Assembly: GCA_964627855.1 (NCBI GenBank)
Contig: CAZVLE010000153.1
Coordinates: forward strand, 1 to 64,000
Length of the DNA stretch: 64,000 bases
Source of the DNA: CAZVLE01 sp964627855
GTDB taxonomy: Bacteria > Bacillota > Dethiobacteria > DTU022
Reading direction: 5' to 3'
The position numbers and the translations under genes are program-made. Of this stretch, positions 50,407-60,185 are shown piece after piece (position 1 is the first letter of the stretch; each line of letters starts with the position of its first letter). Below the pieces are notes generated by a model that did not search any database, had not been told where the DNA came from, and worked only from the letters and a program-made list of their open reading frames with translations.

Positions 50407-52043
50407 TCGGTAAAGTATTTGCTGGACGCTATGAACTTCTTGAAAAAATCGCCGAGGGTGGTATGGCCAGGGTTTACCGCGGGCGTGACCAGCTCTTAAA
50501 GCGGACAGTAGCGGTAAAGGTTCTCAAAGACCAAATGAGTGGCGATGCTGCCTTCATACGCCGTTTTGAACGCGAAGCTCAGTCAGCCGCGGCACTCTCT
50601 CATCCTCACATAGTTAGCATTTATGATGTTGGTGTAGAAGACGATACCTATTATATGGTGATGGAATATGTTGACGGCAATAATTTGAAGGAATATATCC
50701 GTGAAAAGGGACCTTTGCCTTTTAATGAGGCCATACGCATAACCCGCCAGATTGGTCAGGCTCTCGAGCAGGCGCATGCTGCCGGAGTTGTTCATCGAGA
50801 TATTAAACCACAAAATATTCTCTTTTCAAAAAACGGTAATATCAAAGTTACCGATTTTGGCATTGCTATCGGTGGAGACGGTGTAACGGTTACTGTTGGC
50901 GATGAAATTATCGGCTCAGTGCAATACATTTCTCCCGAGCAGGCCCGGGGCGGTATGGCCGGAAAACAATCAGATCTTTACTCTCTCGGCATAGTCCTTT
51001 ATGAAATGGTCACAGGCCAGGTTCCCTTTAGTGGTGAAAGTCCTGTCGCCGTGGTAATGAAACATATCCAGGAACAAATAGTTCCTCCCCGTCATAAAGT
51101 TGAGGGCATTCCGGAGTCGCTGGAGGAAGTGATTCTCAGGGCGGTTGAAAAAGATACCGCTAAGCGTTATAGCAGCGCTGCCGAGCTGCTGGAAGATCTT
51201 TCGCAGATTACCGAGACAGGGACTGCAAAGAAAAAGGCGATTCGCAACCCGAAAGAAAACAGTTTCGAAGAAAATGATGAAGATGTAATTCTCAGACCGG
51301 GCTCGGCATATCTTTCGGAGAAGCAGGATCATGTTGCACCGGCCAGGGGGCGCAGGGCTCTGAAAATCATCTTGGCGATAATTATACCTTTGCTTATTCT
51401 TTCCGCCCTCGGTTACTTGCTCGGTAGTTACCTCTTTCTGGCTGAGGTAGCCGTTCCGGATGTTCGCGATCTAAGCCAGAGCGAAGCCGCACAAATGATC
51501 AGAGAGGCAGGCCTTGTTCCCAACACCGATATAATCTATATCAATGATGATGACGTTGCGGTAGGCAATGTGGTCAAGACAGAACCACCGGAAGAAAGAG
51601 TAGTTCGCAAAAACAGGGTTGTTGACATCTACGTTAGTAAGGGACCCGAGTTCCTGGTTACCCCCGATCTTTTTAGCCGGACAGAAATGGAAGCACAGGT
51701 CATCCTAACTGATCTAGGTTTAATCATGAGTCCTGTTTATGAATATAACGAGGATGTTCCTGAGGGCCAGGTTTTTCGTCAGGTGCCCGGAGAATCTTTC
51801 CGCATATCGCGCGGTGAAGAGGTGGTAGTCTATATCAGTGAAGGACGGGGTCCTTTTGAACTTGCCAACCTTGAAGGTTTCTCGGAGGAAGGAGCTATTG
51901 CCTACCTCGAAGATAATGATTTAAGGCCAAGGGTTCGCTATCAATTTGTCCCCGGATCTTCCGGCTATGTTGTTGAGCAGATTCCGAGGCCTGGTGAAGA
52001 GGTTTTACCCGGAGAATCAGTCGATTTGGTAGTCGGACAATAA
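50403..52043 (+). CDS. prkC: PASTA-domain Ser/Thr protein kinase PrkC
   Basis: Membrane receptor kinase sensing peptidoglycan fragments or lipid II. Kinase domain residues 1-270: glycine loop EKIAEGGMARVYRGRD, AVKVL lysine, HRDIKPQNIL near 135 and DFGIA near 155. A juxtamembrane linker is followed by one membrane helix (IILAIIIPLLILSALGYLL, about 322-340). The outer part holds three PASTA repeats starting near VPDVRDLSQSEA, TPDLFSRTEMEA and LANLEGFSEEGA. The total of 546 residues is somewhat short because there are three repeats rather than four. Confidence 0.96.
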   Translation: MIGKVFAGRYELLEKIAEGGMARVYRGRDQLLKRTVAVKVLKDQMSGDAAFIRRFEREAQSAAALSHPHIVSIYDVGVEDDTYYMVMEYVDGNNLKEYIREKGPLPFNEAIRITRQIGQALEQAHAAGVVHRDIKPQNILFSKNGNIKVTDFGIAIGGDGVTVTVGDEIIGSVQYISPEQARGGMAGKQSDLYSLGIVLYEMVTGQVPFSGESPVAVVMKHIQEQIVPPRHKVEGIPESLEEVILRAVEKDTAKRYSSAAELLEDLSQITETGTAKKKAIRNPKENSFEENDEDVILRPGSAYLSEKQDHVAPARGRRALKIILAIIIPLLILSALGYLLGSYLFLAEVAVPDVRDLSQSEAAQMIREAGLVPNTDIIYINDDDVAVGNVVKTEPPEERVVRKNRVVDIYVSKGPEFLVTPDLFSRTEMEAQVILTDLGLIMSPVYEYNEDVPEGQVFRQVPGESFRISRGEEVVVYISEGRGPFELANLEGFSEEGAIAYLEDNDLRPRVRYQFVPGSSGYVVEQIPRPGEEVLPGESVDLVVGQ

Positions 52044-52057
52044 GGAGGTTCTGCTAA

Positions 52058-52945
52058 CTGGAAGGAAAGGTCACTCAGGCAGCCGGAGGTTTTTTTACGG
52101 TTTGTGATAAACAGGGAAAAGAACACTTTTGCCGGGCCAGGGGCATTCTGAAGCGAAATAGCCAATCCCTGATCGTCGGTGACAGGGTTATCTTTAAGCC
52201 TGCCGACAATATTGCGGAGCCTGAGCATGGAGAGGGATTAATTGAAGCAGTATTGCCACGTGCAAATCGCCTCGAGCGCCCACCTGTAGCAAATGTTGAT
52301 CAACTGGTTGCCGTGATGTCCCTGAAAGAGCCTGAATGCGACTGGCAGCTTATCAGTCGTATCCTGGTCATGGCCGAAATAGAGGGTCTCTCTGCTTTTG
52401 TCTGTTTGAATAAAACAGACCTGGTCGATCAAGAAGAACTTGAGCGGATTGCTTCCGAATGTGTCGGTTTCCCTTATCCCATTGTCTATACCAGCGCTTC
52501 CAGGTGCTCCGGCCTTGATGATTTGAAGTTGTTGCTAAAAGGAAGTTGCTCTGTCTTTGCCGGACCATCTGGTGTGGGCAAGTCTTCCCTGCTTAACGCT
52601 ATTCAGCCGGGTCTATTGTTGAAAACAGGCCTACTCAGCGATAAAATTAAAAGAGGGAAGCACACTACCCGCCAGGCAACTTTACTGCCTCTTCATTTTG
52701 GCGGCTCAGTTGTTGATACCCCTGGTTTTTCAAGGCTTGATTTTTCTCAGATTGAAGCGGACCATCTGGCTGATTTCTTTCCAGAATTTGCAGCGCTACG
52801 TAGCCAGTGCCCATTTCGTGACTGCAGGCATCTCCGTGAACCGGATTGTGCCGTGCGGCGGGAAATTGGTAAAAGCCTTAGCCCGCTTCGCTATGATCAC
52901 TATAAATATTTTTTTGCCGAACTTAGCCGTGAGGAGGTTTTTTGA
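52058..52945 (+). CDS. rsgA: Ribosome small-subunit GTPase RsgA, CTG start
   Basis: Circularly permuted GTPase in 30S maturation. The OB domain (LEGKVTQAAGGFFTV, CRARGILKR, GDRVIF), then RPPVANVDQLVAVMS, G-motifs NKTDLVD near residue 125 and GPSGVGKSSLLNAI near 169, DTPGFSRLD near 221, and a zinc finger C-x-FRDCRHLREPDCAV near the C-terminus. The coding frame has no ATG, GTG or TTG before codon 65. CTG 52058 directly follows an in-frame TAA, has AAGGAGG at 52042-52048 nine bases upstream, and gives the family-typical M-E-G-K start. The first ATG of the frame, 52253, would delete the OB domain. Confidence 0.92.
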   Translation: MEGKVTQAAGGFFTVCDKQGKEHFCRARGILKRNSQSLIVGDRVIFKPADNIAEPEHGEGLIEAVLPRANRLERPPVANVDQLVAVMSLKEPECDWQLISRILVMAEIEGLSAFVCLNKTDLVDQEELERIASECVGFPYPIVYTSASRCSGLDDLKLLLKGSCSVFAGPSGVGKSSLLNAIQPGLLLKTGLLSDKIKRGKHTTRQATLLPLHFGGSVVDTPGFSRLDFSQIEADHLADFFPEFAALRSQCPFRDCRHLREPDCAVRREIGKSLSPLRYDHYKYFFAELSREEVF

Positions 52946-52947
52946 TT

Positions 52948-53598
52948 ATGCCGCTTAAGGTAGCGCCATCAATATTGTCAGCAGATTTTAGCTGTTTGCG
53001 TGAAGAAGTAAGGCGGATTGAAGTCAATGGCGCTGACTGGGTGCACCTTGATGTAATGGACGGACAGTTTGTCGATTCGATTACGATTGGCCCGGTTGTT
53101 GCCCGTTCGCTCAGGCCGCACACGAATTTATTTATGGATGCTCACCTGATGGTTAGTGACCCCGAAAAGCATATTGAAGCTTTTGTCCGGGCCGGGGTGA
53201 ACCAGATTACGATCCAGGCCGAAGTCAGCGCCCACCTTGACAGGATCTTACGAATGATCAAAGCGGCAGGTGTAAAGGCTGGTGTGGCCCTCAATCCAGC
53301 AACCCCTCTGGCCAATCTCGAATATGTCTGGGACATTCTCGACCTGGTTTTAATCATGAGCGTTAATCCTGGTGCCGGAGGACAGCTATTTATTCCCGCC
53401 GTCCTCCCCAAGATTAGTAGCTGTGCCCGGGAGATCAGTAAGCGTGGCCTGAATGTGGAACTTGAAGTTGACGGTGGTATAAACCGGGAAACAGCGCCTG
53501 CGGTTATCAGGGCGGGAGCAACAGTTCTTGTGGCCGGTTCAGCTATATTTAGCGCTGAAAATGGCATGTCACTGATAGGTGATTTTAAAAAGATGTAG
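52948..53598 (+). CDS. rpe: Ribulose-phosphate 3-epimerase
   Basis: Interconverts ribulose-5-phosphate and xylulose-5-phosphate. TIM-barrel family motifs: VAPSILSADFSCL at the start, HLDVMDGQFVDSITIGP near residue 32, DAHLMVSDPEKH near 65, VMSVNPGAGGQLFI-like (LIMSVNPGAGGQLF) near 135 and LEVDGGINRETAP near 172. GAGGAGG lies ten bases before the ATG; TTG 52942 is in frame too. The rsgA-rpe pair after prkC is typical of Bacillota. Confidence 0.95.
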   Translation: MPLKVAPSILSADFSCLREEVRRIEVNGADWVHLDVMDGQFVDSITIGPVVARSLRPHTNLFMDAHLMVSDPEKHIEAFVRAGVNQITIQAEVSAHLDRILRMIKAAGVKAGVALNPATPLANLEYVWDILDLVLIMSVNPGAGGQLFIPAVLPKISSCAREISKRGLNVELEVDGGINRETAPAVIRAGATVLVAGSAIFSAENGMSLIGDFKKM

Positions 53599-53622
53599 AA
53601 TATGTTATAATCTAAATAACCG

Positions 53623-53795
53623 TTATCTTCGGGGTCTGGTGAGAGGGGTCTACCCTTCAATTCCGAACCGGCGGTGATGCTTCCGGTGTAACCGGCAGGC
53701 TAAGCCCGCGAGCCCTGTGGTTGATCCGGTGCAAATCCGGAGCCGACAGTATAGTCTGGAAGAGAGAAGAAACGGCAGTCAAAAGCCTGCTTTTC
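53623..53795 (+). promoter_or_regulatory. FMN riboswitch (RFN element) of the rib operon
   Basis: Conserved blocks are all present: ATCTTCGGGG at 53624, ACCGGCGGTGATG at 53667-53679, AGCCCGCGAGCC at 53703-53714, GATCCGGTGCAAATCCGGAG near 53723 and CCGACAGTATAGTCTGGAAG near 53743. A TATAAT at 53606-53611 just upstream could be the -10 box. One feature is unusual: between GGTGA and AATTCC of the P2 region sits an extra 6-bp hairpin, GAGGGG-TCTA-CCCTTC (53643-53658). FMN binding should favour the terminator that follows. Confidence 0.93.
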
Positions 53796-53799
53796 AAAG

Positions 53800-53831
53800 A
53801 CCCTGAAGCATTGATCTGTTCAGGGTTTTTT
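53800..53831 (+). terminator. FMN-riboswitch-controlled terminator
   Basis: ACCCTGAA (53800-53807) pairs with TTCAGGGT (53819-53826) and is followed by T residues. It lies between the aptamer and ribD, so riboflavin genes are attenuated when FMN is high. Confidence 0.9.
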
Positions 53832-53898
53832 CATAGCCTGAAAAATAAATTAATGAAATTTCCGGGGAATCAGTCATTATTTGGTGAGGTGAAACAAT

Positions 53899-55002
53899 TT
53901 GGATGCCGATGATCGATTTATGTGGATGGCTCTCGATCTTGCCCGCCAGGGCAGAGGTCGCACCAACCCCAATCCGATGGTTGGAGCGGTAGTCGTTCAG
54001 GGTTCGGAAGTGGTAGGTAGCGGTTATCACCAGGCAGCAGGGACACCCCATGCAGAAATAATTGCCTTGCAAAAAGCCGGTGAGAAAGCGAAGGGAGCCA
54101 CTCTTTACGTTAATATTGAGCCATGCAGTCATCACGGGCGAACCGGGCCCTGTAGTGAAGCTATTATTAAGGCAGGAATCAGCCGCGTAGTTGCCGCTAT
54201 CGAAGATCCCAATCCACTGGTCAGGGGTGGTGGTTTCGCCAGGCTTACTGAAGCCGGCATCAAGGTTAAGGAAGGGATTCTCGCTGAAAAAGCAGAGCAG
54301 CTGAATGAAGTTTTTATCAAGTATATTACTACCGGACTCCCATTTGTCGGAGTCAAGGTAGCCATGAGCCTTGATGGTAAAATCGCCACTAAAAAAGGCG
54401 AATCGCACTGGATAACCGGGGAAAAAGCCCGCCAGTTCGTTCATCGTCTGCGAGACCAGAGCGATGTGATCATGGTAGGGATCGAAACAGTTATAAAAGA
54501 TAACCCCCGGTTGACGACCAGGTTCGAAGGTGGTGGAGGCAAAGATCCCACCCGCGTGGTGGTCGACAGCACAGCCCGGCTGCCGCTAGATGCCAGGGTC
54601 GTGGAAAGCAGTTCTTCAGCGAAAACAATTCTTGCCGTAACCGAGCAATCGCCGCCTGATAAGCGACGGGCACTGGAGAACAGGGGCATTGAAGTTTTGG
54701 TTCTCCCTTCGAAAGAAGGACGTGTTGATCTTAAGGCATTAATGAAGGAGTTAGCCGCACGGGAGCTATCGGCTGTTCTAGTTGAAGGCGGGGGCACCCT
54801 GAACTACAGCCTGCTCGATCAAAACTTGATTGACAAATTATTTATCTTTATCGCTCCCCTGATCATTGGAGGCAGAGAGAGCCCAACTGCTTTTTCCGGC
54901 TCCGGCGTTAGTGATCTTGGCAAGGCCTGGTCGGTGGACAGGCTGGAAATGAAACAGTTTGACAAAGATCTTCTCCTGATCGGTTACCCTGAAACACAGT
55001 AG
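53899..55002 (+). CDS. ribD: Riboflavin deaminase/reductase RibD
   Basis: Two sequential steps of riboflavin synthesis. The N-terminal deaminase has the zinc motif HAEIIALQKAG near residue 51 and EPCSHHGRTGPCSEAI near 75. The reductase domain from about 147 shows VGVKVAMSLDGKIATKKGESHWITG, SDVIMVGIETVIKDNPRLTTR and LVEGGGTLNYSLL. TTG start seven bases after GAGGTG. First gene of the FMN-controlled operon. Confidence 0.96.
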   Translation: MDADDRFMWMALDLARQGRGRTNPNPMVGAVVVQGSEVVGSGYHQAAGTPHAEIIALQKAGEKAKGATLYVNIEPCSHHGRTGPCSEAIIKAGISRVVAAIEDPNPLVRGGGFARLTEAGIKVKEGILAEKAEQLNEVFIKYITTGLPFVGVKVAMSLDGKIATKKGESHWITGEKARQFVHRLRDQSDVIMVGIETVIKDNPRLTTRFEGGGGKDPTRVVVDSTARLPLDARVVESSSSAKTILAVTEQSPPDKRRALENRGIEVLVLPSKEGRVDLKALMKELAARELSAVLVEGGGTLNYSLLDQNLIDKLFIFIAPLIIGGRESPTAFSGSGVSDLGKAWSVDRLEMKQFDKDLLLIGYPETQ

Positions 55003-55041
55003 GCAGTTACCTAAAAAAATGGGCAGGGAGTGGAAAGAGTT

Positions 55042-55695
55042 TTGTTCACAGGTTTAATCGAAGAATTGGGCACATTACGCCGTATCAGCAGCTCATCCGA
55101 AGGAGTAAGCCTTGTGATCAGCGCTGCAAGAGTACTCGATGAGCTCAAAAGAGGTGACAGCATTGCAGTCAGCGGACCCTGCCTGACCGTCACTTCCCTC
55201 GACAGTTCCGCCTTTACAGCCTGGGCAATGCCTGAAACACTGCAAAAAACCAACCTGGGCAACTTTCAAGCCGGCCGCAGGGTCAACCTGGAACGAGCTC
55301 TTCCTATCGGCGGGCGCCTGGGAGGCCACCTGGTCAGTGGACACATCGATGCGGTGGTTACCCTTACCGGCAAGGAGTCGCAGGGAGGAGCGCTGTTGCT
55401 CTCATTTTCGGCTCCGGCGAAGCTGCTTCGCTATATAGTGGCCAAGGGGTCTGTTGCTCTTGACGGGATCAGCCTGACTGTCATTGATGTAGTTGATCGA
55501 GGTTTTTCTGTCGGCCTGATTCCCCATACGGCCTCACAGACAACTCTGGCCGGGGAAGAGATCGGCGCCCGGATCAATCTTGAAGTTGACCTGATTGGCA
55601 AATATGTTGAAAAGATGCTGATGCCACACCTGGATGAGAATACAGGCGAGGAAGCTATCAGCATGGACCTTTTAAGGCAAAAAGGCTACCTATAA
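55042..55695 (+). CDS. ribE: Riboflavin synthase alpha subunit
   Basis: Dismutates two molecules of dimethylribityllumazine to riboflavin. Two lumazine-binding repeats, each of about 95 residues, start FTGLIEELGTL and GGRLGGHLVSGHIDAVV. C-terminal LEVDLIGKYVEKML. TTG 55042 gives the nearly universal M-F-T-G-L-I-E-E start; GTG 55030 is also possible. 217 residues. Confidence 0.94.
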   Translation: MFTGLIEELGTLRRISSSSEGVSLVISAARVLDELKRGDSIAVSGPCLTVTSLDSSAFTAWAMPETLQKTNLGNFQAGRRVNLERALPIGGRLGGHLVSGHIDAVVTLTGKESQGGALLLSFSAPAKLLRYIVAKGSVALDGISLTVIDVVDRGFSVGLIPHTASQTTLAGEEIGARINLEVDLIGKYVEKMLMPHLDENTGEEAISMDLLRQKGYL

Positions 55696-55712
55696 TTAAG
55701 GAGTGAACCGTT

Positions 55713-56912
55713 TTGATTTTTAATAGCATCGAAGAAGCGCTTGAAGACTTTCGTCAGGGACAGATGGTCGTTGTCGTCGACGATGAAGACCGTGAAAACG
55801 AGGGTGATCTGATCATGGCTGCTTCTCAAGTAACCCCCGAAGCAGTTAATTTTATGATTAAGCATGCCCGGGGCCTGGTATGTGTCCCACTGACAGCAGA
55901 GCGTGTCCGTGAACTGGATCTGCCCCAAATGGTAACCCAGAATACTGATGCTCATTGCACAGCTTTTACCGTATCAGTCGATGCTGGCTCTTGCACTACC
56001 GGTATATCTGCTTTTGAACGAGCCCAAACAATAAAAGCATTAATCGATCCGGAAACCGAACCTCATGATTTACGCCGTCCCGGTCATGTATTTCCCCTTG
56101 AGGCTATGGATGGCGGCGTCTTGCGCCGGGCCGGGCATACTGAGGCCGCGGTAGATCTGGCCGTCCTCGCCGGCTTGGAACCGGCCGGTGTAATTTGTGA
56201 AGTGATCAACGAAGACGGCAGTATGGCCAGACTGCCACAGTTGGTTGACTTCTCCAGGGAGCATAACCTTAAACTGATTAGCATCGCCGATCTGATTAAT
56301 TATCGTATGAAAAAAGAAAAATTAGTCTGGCGTTCTGCTACTGCTCAGCTTCCCACTGTTTTCGGTACTTTTGATTTGATCGCTTACGAAAACAGTATTG
56401 ACAATCTGACCCATCTGGCTTTGGTTATCGGCTCTATCTCCCCCGATCAACCCACTCTGGTCAGGGTACATTCCGAGTGTCTGACCGGTGATGTCTTCGC
56501 TTCGCTTCGCTGCGATTGCGGTAACCAGCTGCATCAGGCCATGAAACAAATAGCCGAAAACGGAACAGGCGCCCTCATTTACATGCGTCAGGAAGGTCGC
56601 GGTATTGGCCTGCTGAACAAGATTCGTGCTTACGCATTGCAGGATAGCGGCAAAGATACGGTAGAAGCAAATGAGGCGCTCGGATTCGCCGCCGACCTGC
56701 GCGATTACGGTGTGGGAGCGCAAATAATGGTTGACCTTGGTTTAAAACAGATTCGCCTGCTGACCAATAATCCCCGTAAGGTTAAGGGTCTGGAAGGATA
56801 CGACTTGAATATTGTCGAAAGGGTTTCCCTGGAAGTTGAGCCCTGCCAGTATAACTGTAACTACCTGTCGACGAAGAAAAACAAGCTTGGCCATTACCTG
56901 AATATGGCCTGA
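55713..56912 (+). CDS. ribBA: Bifunctional DHBP synthase / GTP cyclohydrolase II
   Basis: Provides both precursors of riboflavin. RibB domain (1-200): [19 protein letters not shown] near residue 22, [10 protein letters not shown] near 122 and [14 protein letters not shown]. RibA domain: [24 protein letters not shown] near 250 with zinc cysteines, [14 protein letters not shown] near 290, and [12 protein letters not shown] start. About 400 residues. Confidence 0.96.
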   Translation: MIFNSIEEALEDFRQGQMVVVVDDEDRENEGDLIMAASQVTPEAVNFMIKHARGLVCVPLTAERVRELDLPQMVTQNTDAHCTAFTVSVDAGSCTTGISAFERAQTIKALIDPETEPHDLRRPGHVFPLEAMDGGVLRRAGHTEAAVDLAVLAGLEPAGVICEVINEDGSMARLPQLVDFSREHNLKLISIADLINYRMKKEKLVWRSATAQLPTVFGTFDLIAYENSIDNLTHLALVIGSISPDQPTLVRVHSECLTGDVFASLRCDCGNQLHQAMKQIAENGTGALIYMRQEGRGIGLLNKIRAYALQDSGKDTVEANEALGFAADLRDYGVGAQIMVDLGLKQIRLLTNNPRKVKGLEGYDLNIVERVSLEVEPCQYNCNYLSTKKNKLGHYLNMA

Positions 56913-56942
56913 CCAGATCTAATTGAAAAGGAGTTAAAAATT

Positions 56943-57404
56943 ATGAAGACCTACGAAGGTAAATTAATTGCCCGCGATTACCGCTTTGCCATAGTCGTCA
57001 GCCGCTTTAATGAATTTATTTCCGGACACTTGCTCAGTGGCGCTCTTGACTGTCTGAAAAGGCATGAGGCTAAAGAAGAAACTATTGATATTATCTGGGT
57101 ACCCGGTTCTTTTGAAATTCCACTGGCCGCCATGAAAGCAGCGCGGAGTGAAAACTACGATGCAGTGATCTGTCTCGGGGCTGTAATCCGGGGCTCTACC
57201 CCTCATTTCGATTATGTTGCGTCCGAGGTAGCCAAAGGTGTGGCCAGCGTAGGCCTGGAAACCGGAGTGCCGGTAATTTTTGGGGTAATAACCAGCGATA
57301 CCCTGGAGCAGGCTATCGAGAGAGCGGGCAGCAAAGCCGGTAACAAGGGCTGGCAGGCCGCTGCTTCTGCCATTGAAATGGCTGATCTAGACAGCCAGCT
57401 TTAG
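56943..57404 (+). CDS. ribH: 6,7-dimethyl-8-ribityllumazine synthase
   Basis: Forms the 60-mer or pentameric lumazine synthase. Motifs: [19 protein letters not shown] near residue 18, [12 protein letters not shown] near 53, [13 protein letters not shown] near 80 with the catalytic His, and [24 protein letters not shown] near 112. 153 residues. Last gene of the rib operon, followed after 20 bases by polA. Confidence 0.96.
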   Translation: MKTYEGKLIARDYRFAIVVSRFNEFISGHLLSGALDCLKRHEAKEETIDIIWVPGSFEIPLAAMKAARSENYDAVICLGAVIRGSTPHFDYVASEVAKGVASVGLETGVPVIFGVITSDTLEQAIERAGSKAGNKGWQAAASAIEMADLDSQL

Positions 57405-57424
57405 GATTAAAAGGAGACTGTCAT

Positions 57425-60097
57425 TTGAATTCTTCGCAGCCCGCAAATATGGTTATTATTGATGGCAACAGTCTTTTGTACCGGGCCTTTTATGCCCTGC
57501 CGCCTCTGCAGAATCGCCGCGGCGAACATACCAATGCCGTTTATGGTTTTTTAAACATGCTTTTGCGCCTGCTTGACGAAAAAAAACCGGCCTATATTGC
57601 CGTTGCTTTTGATCCCCCCAAACCCTCCTTTCGTGTCCGCATAGATGAGAACTACAAGGCTCAGCGCGAAAAGACTCCCCCTGAGCTTAGTGAGCAAATC
57701 CAGCGCACTCGCGAAATCCTTGCGGCAATGCGCATTCCCGTATTTGTAGTCGACGATTTCGAGGCGGATGACGTCATCGCTACATTGGCTGACCGTTACG
57801 CGTCTGCAGGACAGGAGGTTACCATTGTTTCGGGTGATGCCGATCTTTTACAGTTGATCGGCGAAGGGGTTACAGTTTTACTCACTAAAAAAGGAATCTC
57901 GAGTATGGAGCGCTATGATGCCGAAAAACTTAAAGAAGAATACGGTCTTTTACCGGAACAGGTTATCGATTTCAAGGCATTAAAAGGCGACCCTTCCGAT
58001 AACATACCCGGTGTTCCCGGAGTCGGTGAAAAAACAGCGCGCAGCATGCTCGAAAAATACGACAACCTGGAAAATATCTATGCCAACATCGACCATTTAA
58101 AGGCCAGGATTGCCTCCAATCTGCGTGAATATCGTGACCAGCTCTATACAGGGAAAGAACTGGTTACCCTGCGGCGTGATCTGGACCTTAAAACCGACCT
58201 GGAACAATGTCGCTTAAATGAGCCTGATTATGATCGTCTCTTACCTATGCTGCAGGAACTGGAATTCAAAAGCCTTATTTCTCGTTTGAAGCCGGGTCAG
58301 GATGAAAGGGTCAGTCAAAAGGAGAAAACCCTGCAGGGAGTCCGGCTTGAAAGTGCTGAGGAGCTGTCGAACCTTCTGAATAACCTCGGTGCCGGAGAAA
58401 CTCTTTCCGCCCTCTTGCGGCTTGCAGGCGGTTGGCCGGCCTGGAAACAGCCTGCCCTTGTTTTAGCCCTGGCTACCGGCCCTAATGATAAGTATTATCT
58501 CGATCTAACCTCTTTCCCTGAAAAGGAAGCGGAAATCTGGCTTAAATTATCTACTGCCCTGGAAAATGGTGTTACCCTGCTGGTTCATAACGGCAAACTA
58601 TGGCACCATATTTTCATGTTATATGGCTTAAACCCGCCCGTTGTCTCTTTTGATACTTACCTGGCTGCCTATCTGGCCGATCCTGCCAGAGGTAATTATG
58701 ATTTGTCCACCCTTCTGCAGCATAACCTGGGACTTACCCTGGACCAGCTTGAAGAAGGCGGCAGGAAAGAATTTGCTATTACTACCGTCGGCCTGCAGAT
58801 GGCTGAAGCGGCAGGCCATCTCTTTGCCCTGCGCGAACTGCTTGTTGAACAGCTCAGGGAACAGGAACTGGAAAAACTTCTCAATGAGATGGAGGTACCA
58901 TTATCGGCGGTTCTTGCCCGTATGGAACAGCAGGGCCTGAGTGTCAACAAATCTTACCTGCAGGACCTATCGGCAGATATTTGTCGTCGCCTGGTTGACC
59001 TGGAAGAAAAGATCTATGAGCAGGCCGGAGAAAAATTCAACATCAACTCTCCCCAGCAGCTCTCCAAAATTCTTTTTGACAAGCTTAAACTGCCGGCAAT
59101 CCGCAAAACCAAGACCGGTCGATCTACAGATGCCAAAGTTTTGGAAGAACTGGCCCTGCACCATGATATAGCCGCCCTTCTGCTTCATTACCGCCAGCTC
59201 GCCAAGCTGGAGGGTACTTACCTGTCGGGGCTCATAGAACTGATTGATAATCGGGAGAGGAAAATATATACCACCTTTAACCAGGCTGCCACCGCTACCG
59301 GCCGTCTCAGTAGCAGTGATCCCAACCTGCAAAACATTCCGATTCGCCTTGAAGAGGGCCGTCGGATCAGGCGCGCCTTTGTCCCCTCCTCGGAAGAGAA
59401 GATCTTATTTGCTGCCGACTATTCCCAGGTTGAACTGCGCATTCTTGCCCATCTCTCAGAGGACCCGATCCTGGTTGAGGCTTTCAGAACCGGTCAGGAT
59501 ATTCACCGTCGTACCGCTGCAGAAGTAAACGGAGTAAACCTGGAAGATGTTACTGCCCTGATGCGTGAAAAGGCCAAGGCAGTCAATTTTGGGATCATTT
59601 ATGGCTCCAGTGATTACGGACTGGCCCAGAACTTAAAAATTCCCCGGGCCGAAGCTAAGGCTTACATCGATAGATACTTCGAGCATTACAAGGGTGTCAA
59701 AGCCTACATGGAGCAGATTGTCGCGGAAGCCCGTGAAAAAGGCTATGTTAAGACCATGTTTAACCGTAGACGTTATTTGCCTGAAATCAATTCATCAAAC
59801 TTTAATATACGTAGTTTTGCCGAAAGGATGGCTCTAAATACCCCCATCCAGGGGTCGGCTGCCGATATTATTAAGCTGGCCATGTTAAGAATTGATCAGA
59901 TTATTGGTGAAGGTGGTTTCCAGGCGGCGATGATCCTGCAGATCCATGATGAGCTGCTCTTTGAAATCCCGGAAAGAGAAATCGATTTCTTCGCGCCCCT
60001 GATCAGGCGCGAGATGGAAGAGGCATACTCGCTGGCAGTACCGTTGCAGGTTGACCTTAAGTGGGGCAAGTGCTGGGAAGATTTAAAGGAGCTCTAG
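57425..60097 (+). CDS. polA: DNA polymerase I
   Basis: 5' nuclease domain (residues 1-290): DGNSLLYRAFYALP, DDFEADDVIATLA, SGDADLLQL, KALKGDPSDNIPGVPGVGEKTA. Middle exonuclease-like domain (about 310-480): no D-x-E motif I, and NGKLWHH replaces the usual N-x-K-x-D, so proofreading is probably absent, as in Bacillus-type enzymes. Polymerase domain: motif A FAADYSQVELRILAH near 660, motif B REKAKAVNFGIIYG near 710, motif C ILQIHDELLFEIP near 838. TTG start with AAGGAGA upstream. 890 residues. Confidence 0.96.
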   Translation: MNSSQPANMVIIDGNSLLYRAFYALPPLQNRRGEHTNAVYGFLNMLLRLLDEKKPAYIAVAFDPPKPSFRVRIDENYKAQREKTPPELSEQIQRTREILAAMRIPVFVVDDFEADDVIATLADRYASAGQEVTIVSGDADLLQLIGEGVTVLLTKKGISSMERYDAEKLKEEYGLLPEQVIDFKALKGDPSDNIPGVPGVGEKTARSMLEKYDNLENIYANIDHLKARIASNLREYRDQLYTGKELVTLRRDLDLKTDLEQCRLNEPDYDRLLPMLQELEFKSLISRLKPGQDERVSQKEKTLQGVRLESAEELSNLLNNLGAGETLSALLRLAGGWPAWKQPALVLALATGPNDKYYLDLTSFPEKEAEIWLKLSTALENGVTLLVHNGKLWHHIFMLYGLNPPVVSFDTYLAAYLADPARGNYDLSTLLQHNLGLTLDQLEEGGRKEFAITTVGLQMAEAAGHLFALRELLVEQLREQELEKLLNEMEVPLSAVLARMEQQGLSVNKSYLQDLSADICRRLVDLEEKIYEQAGEKFNINSPQQLSKILFDKLKLPAIRKTKTGRSTDAKVLEELALHHDIAALLLHYRQLAKLEGTYLSGLIELIDNRERKIYTTFNQAATATGRLSSSDPNLQNIPIRLEEGRRIRRAFVPSSEEKILFAADYSQVELRILAHLSEDPILVEAFRTGQDIHRRTAAEVNGVNLEDVTALMREKAKAVNFGIIYGSSDYGLAQNLKIPRAEAKAYIDRYFEHYKGVKAYMEQIVAEAREKGYVKTMFNRRRYLPEINSSNFNIRSFAERMALNTPIQGSAADIIKLAMLRIDQIIGEGGFQAAMILQIHDELLFEIPEREIDFFAPLIRREMEEAYSLAVPLQVDLKWGKCWEDLKEL

Positions 60098-60185
60098 CCT
60101 ATAATAGCTGGAATAAAACATGCTTATCACAGCGTGAAATAATCTCTGCAATTCCAGAGGAGCACGTTGAGCAAGGAGTTTTACG

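Noticed and set aside
52253..52945. rsgA starting at the first ATG
   Set aside because: This would remove the OB domain although the preceding in-frame sequence matches the family from its first residues.
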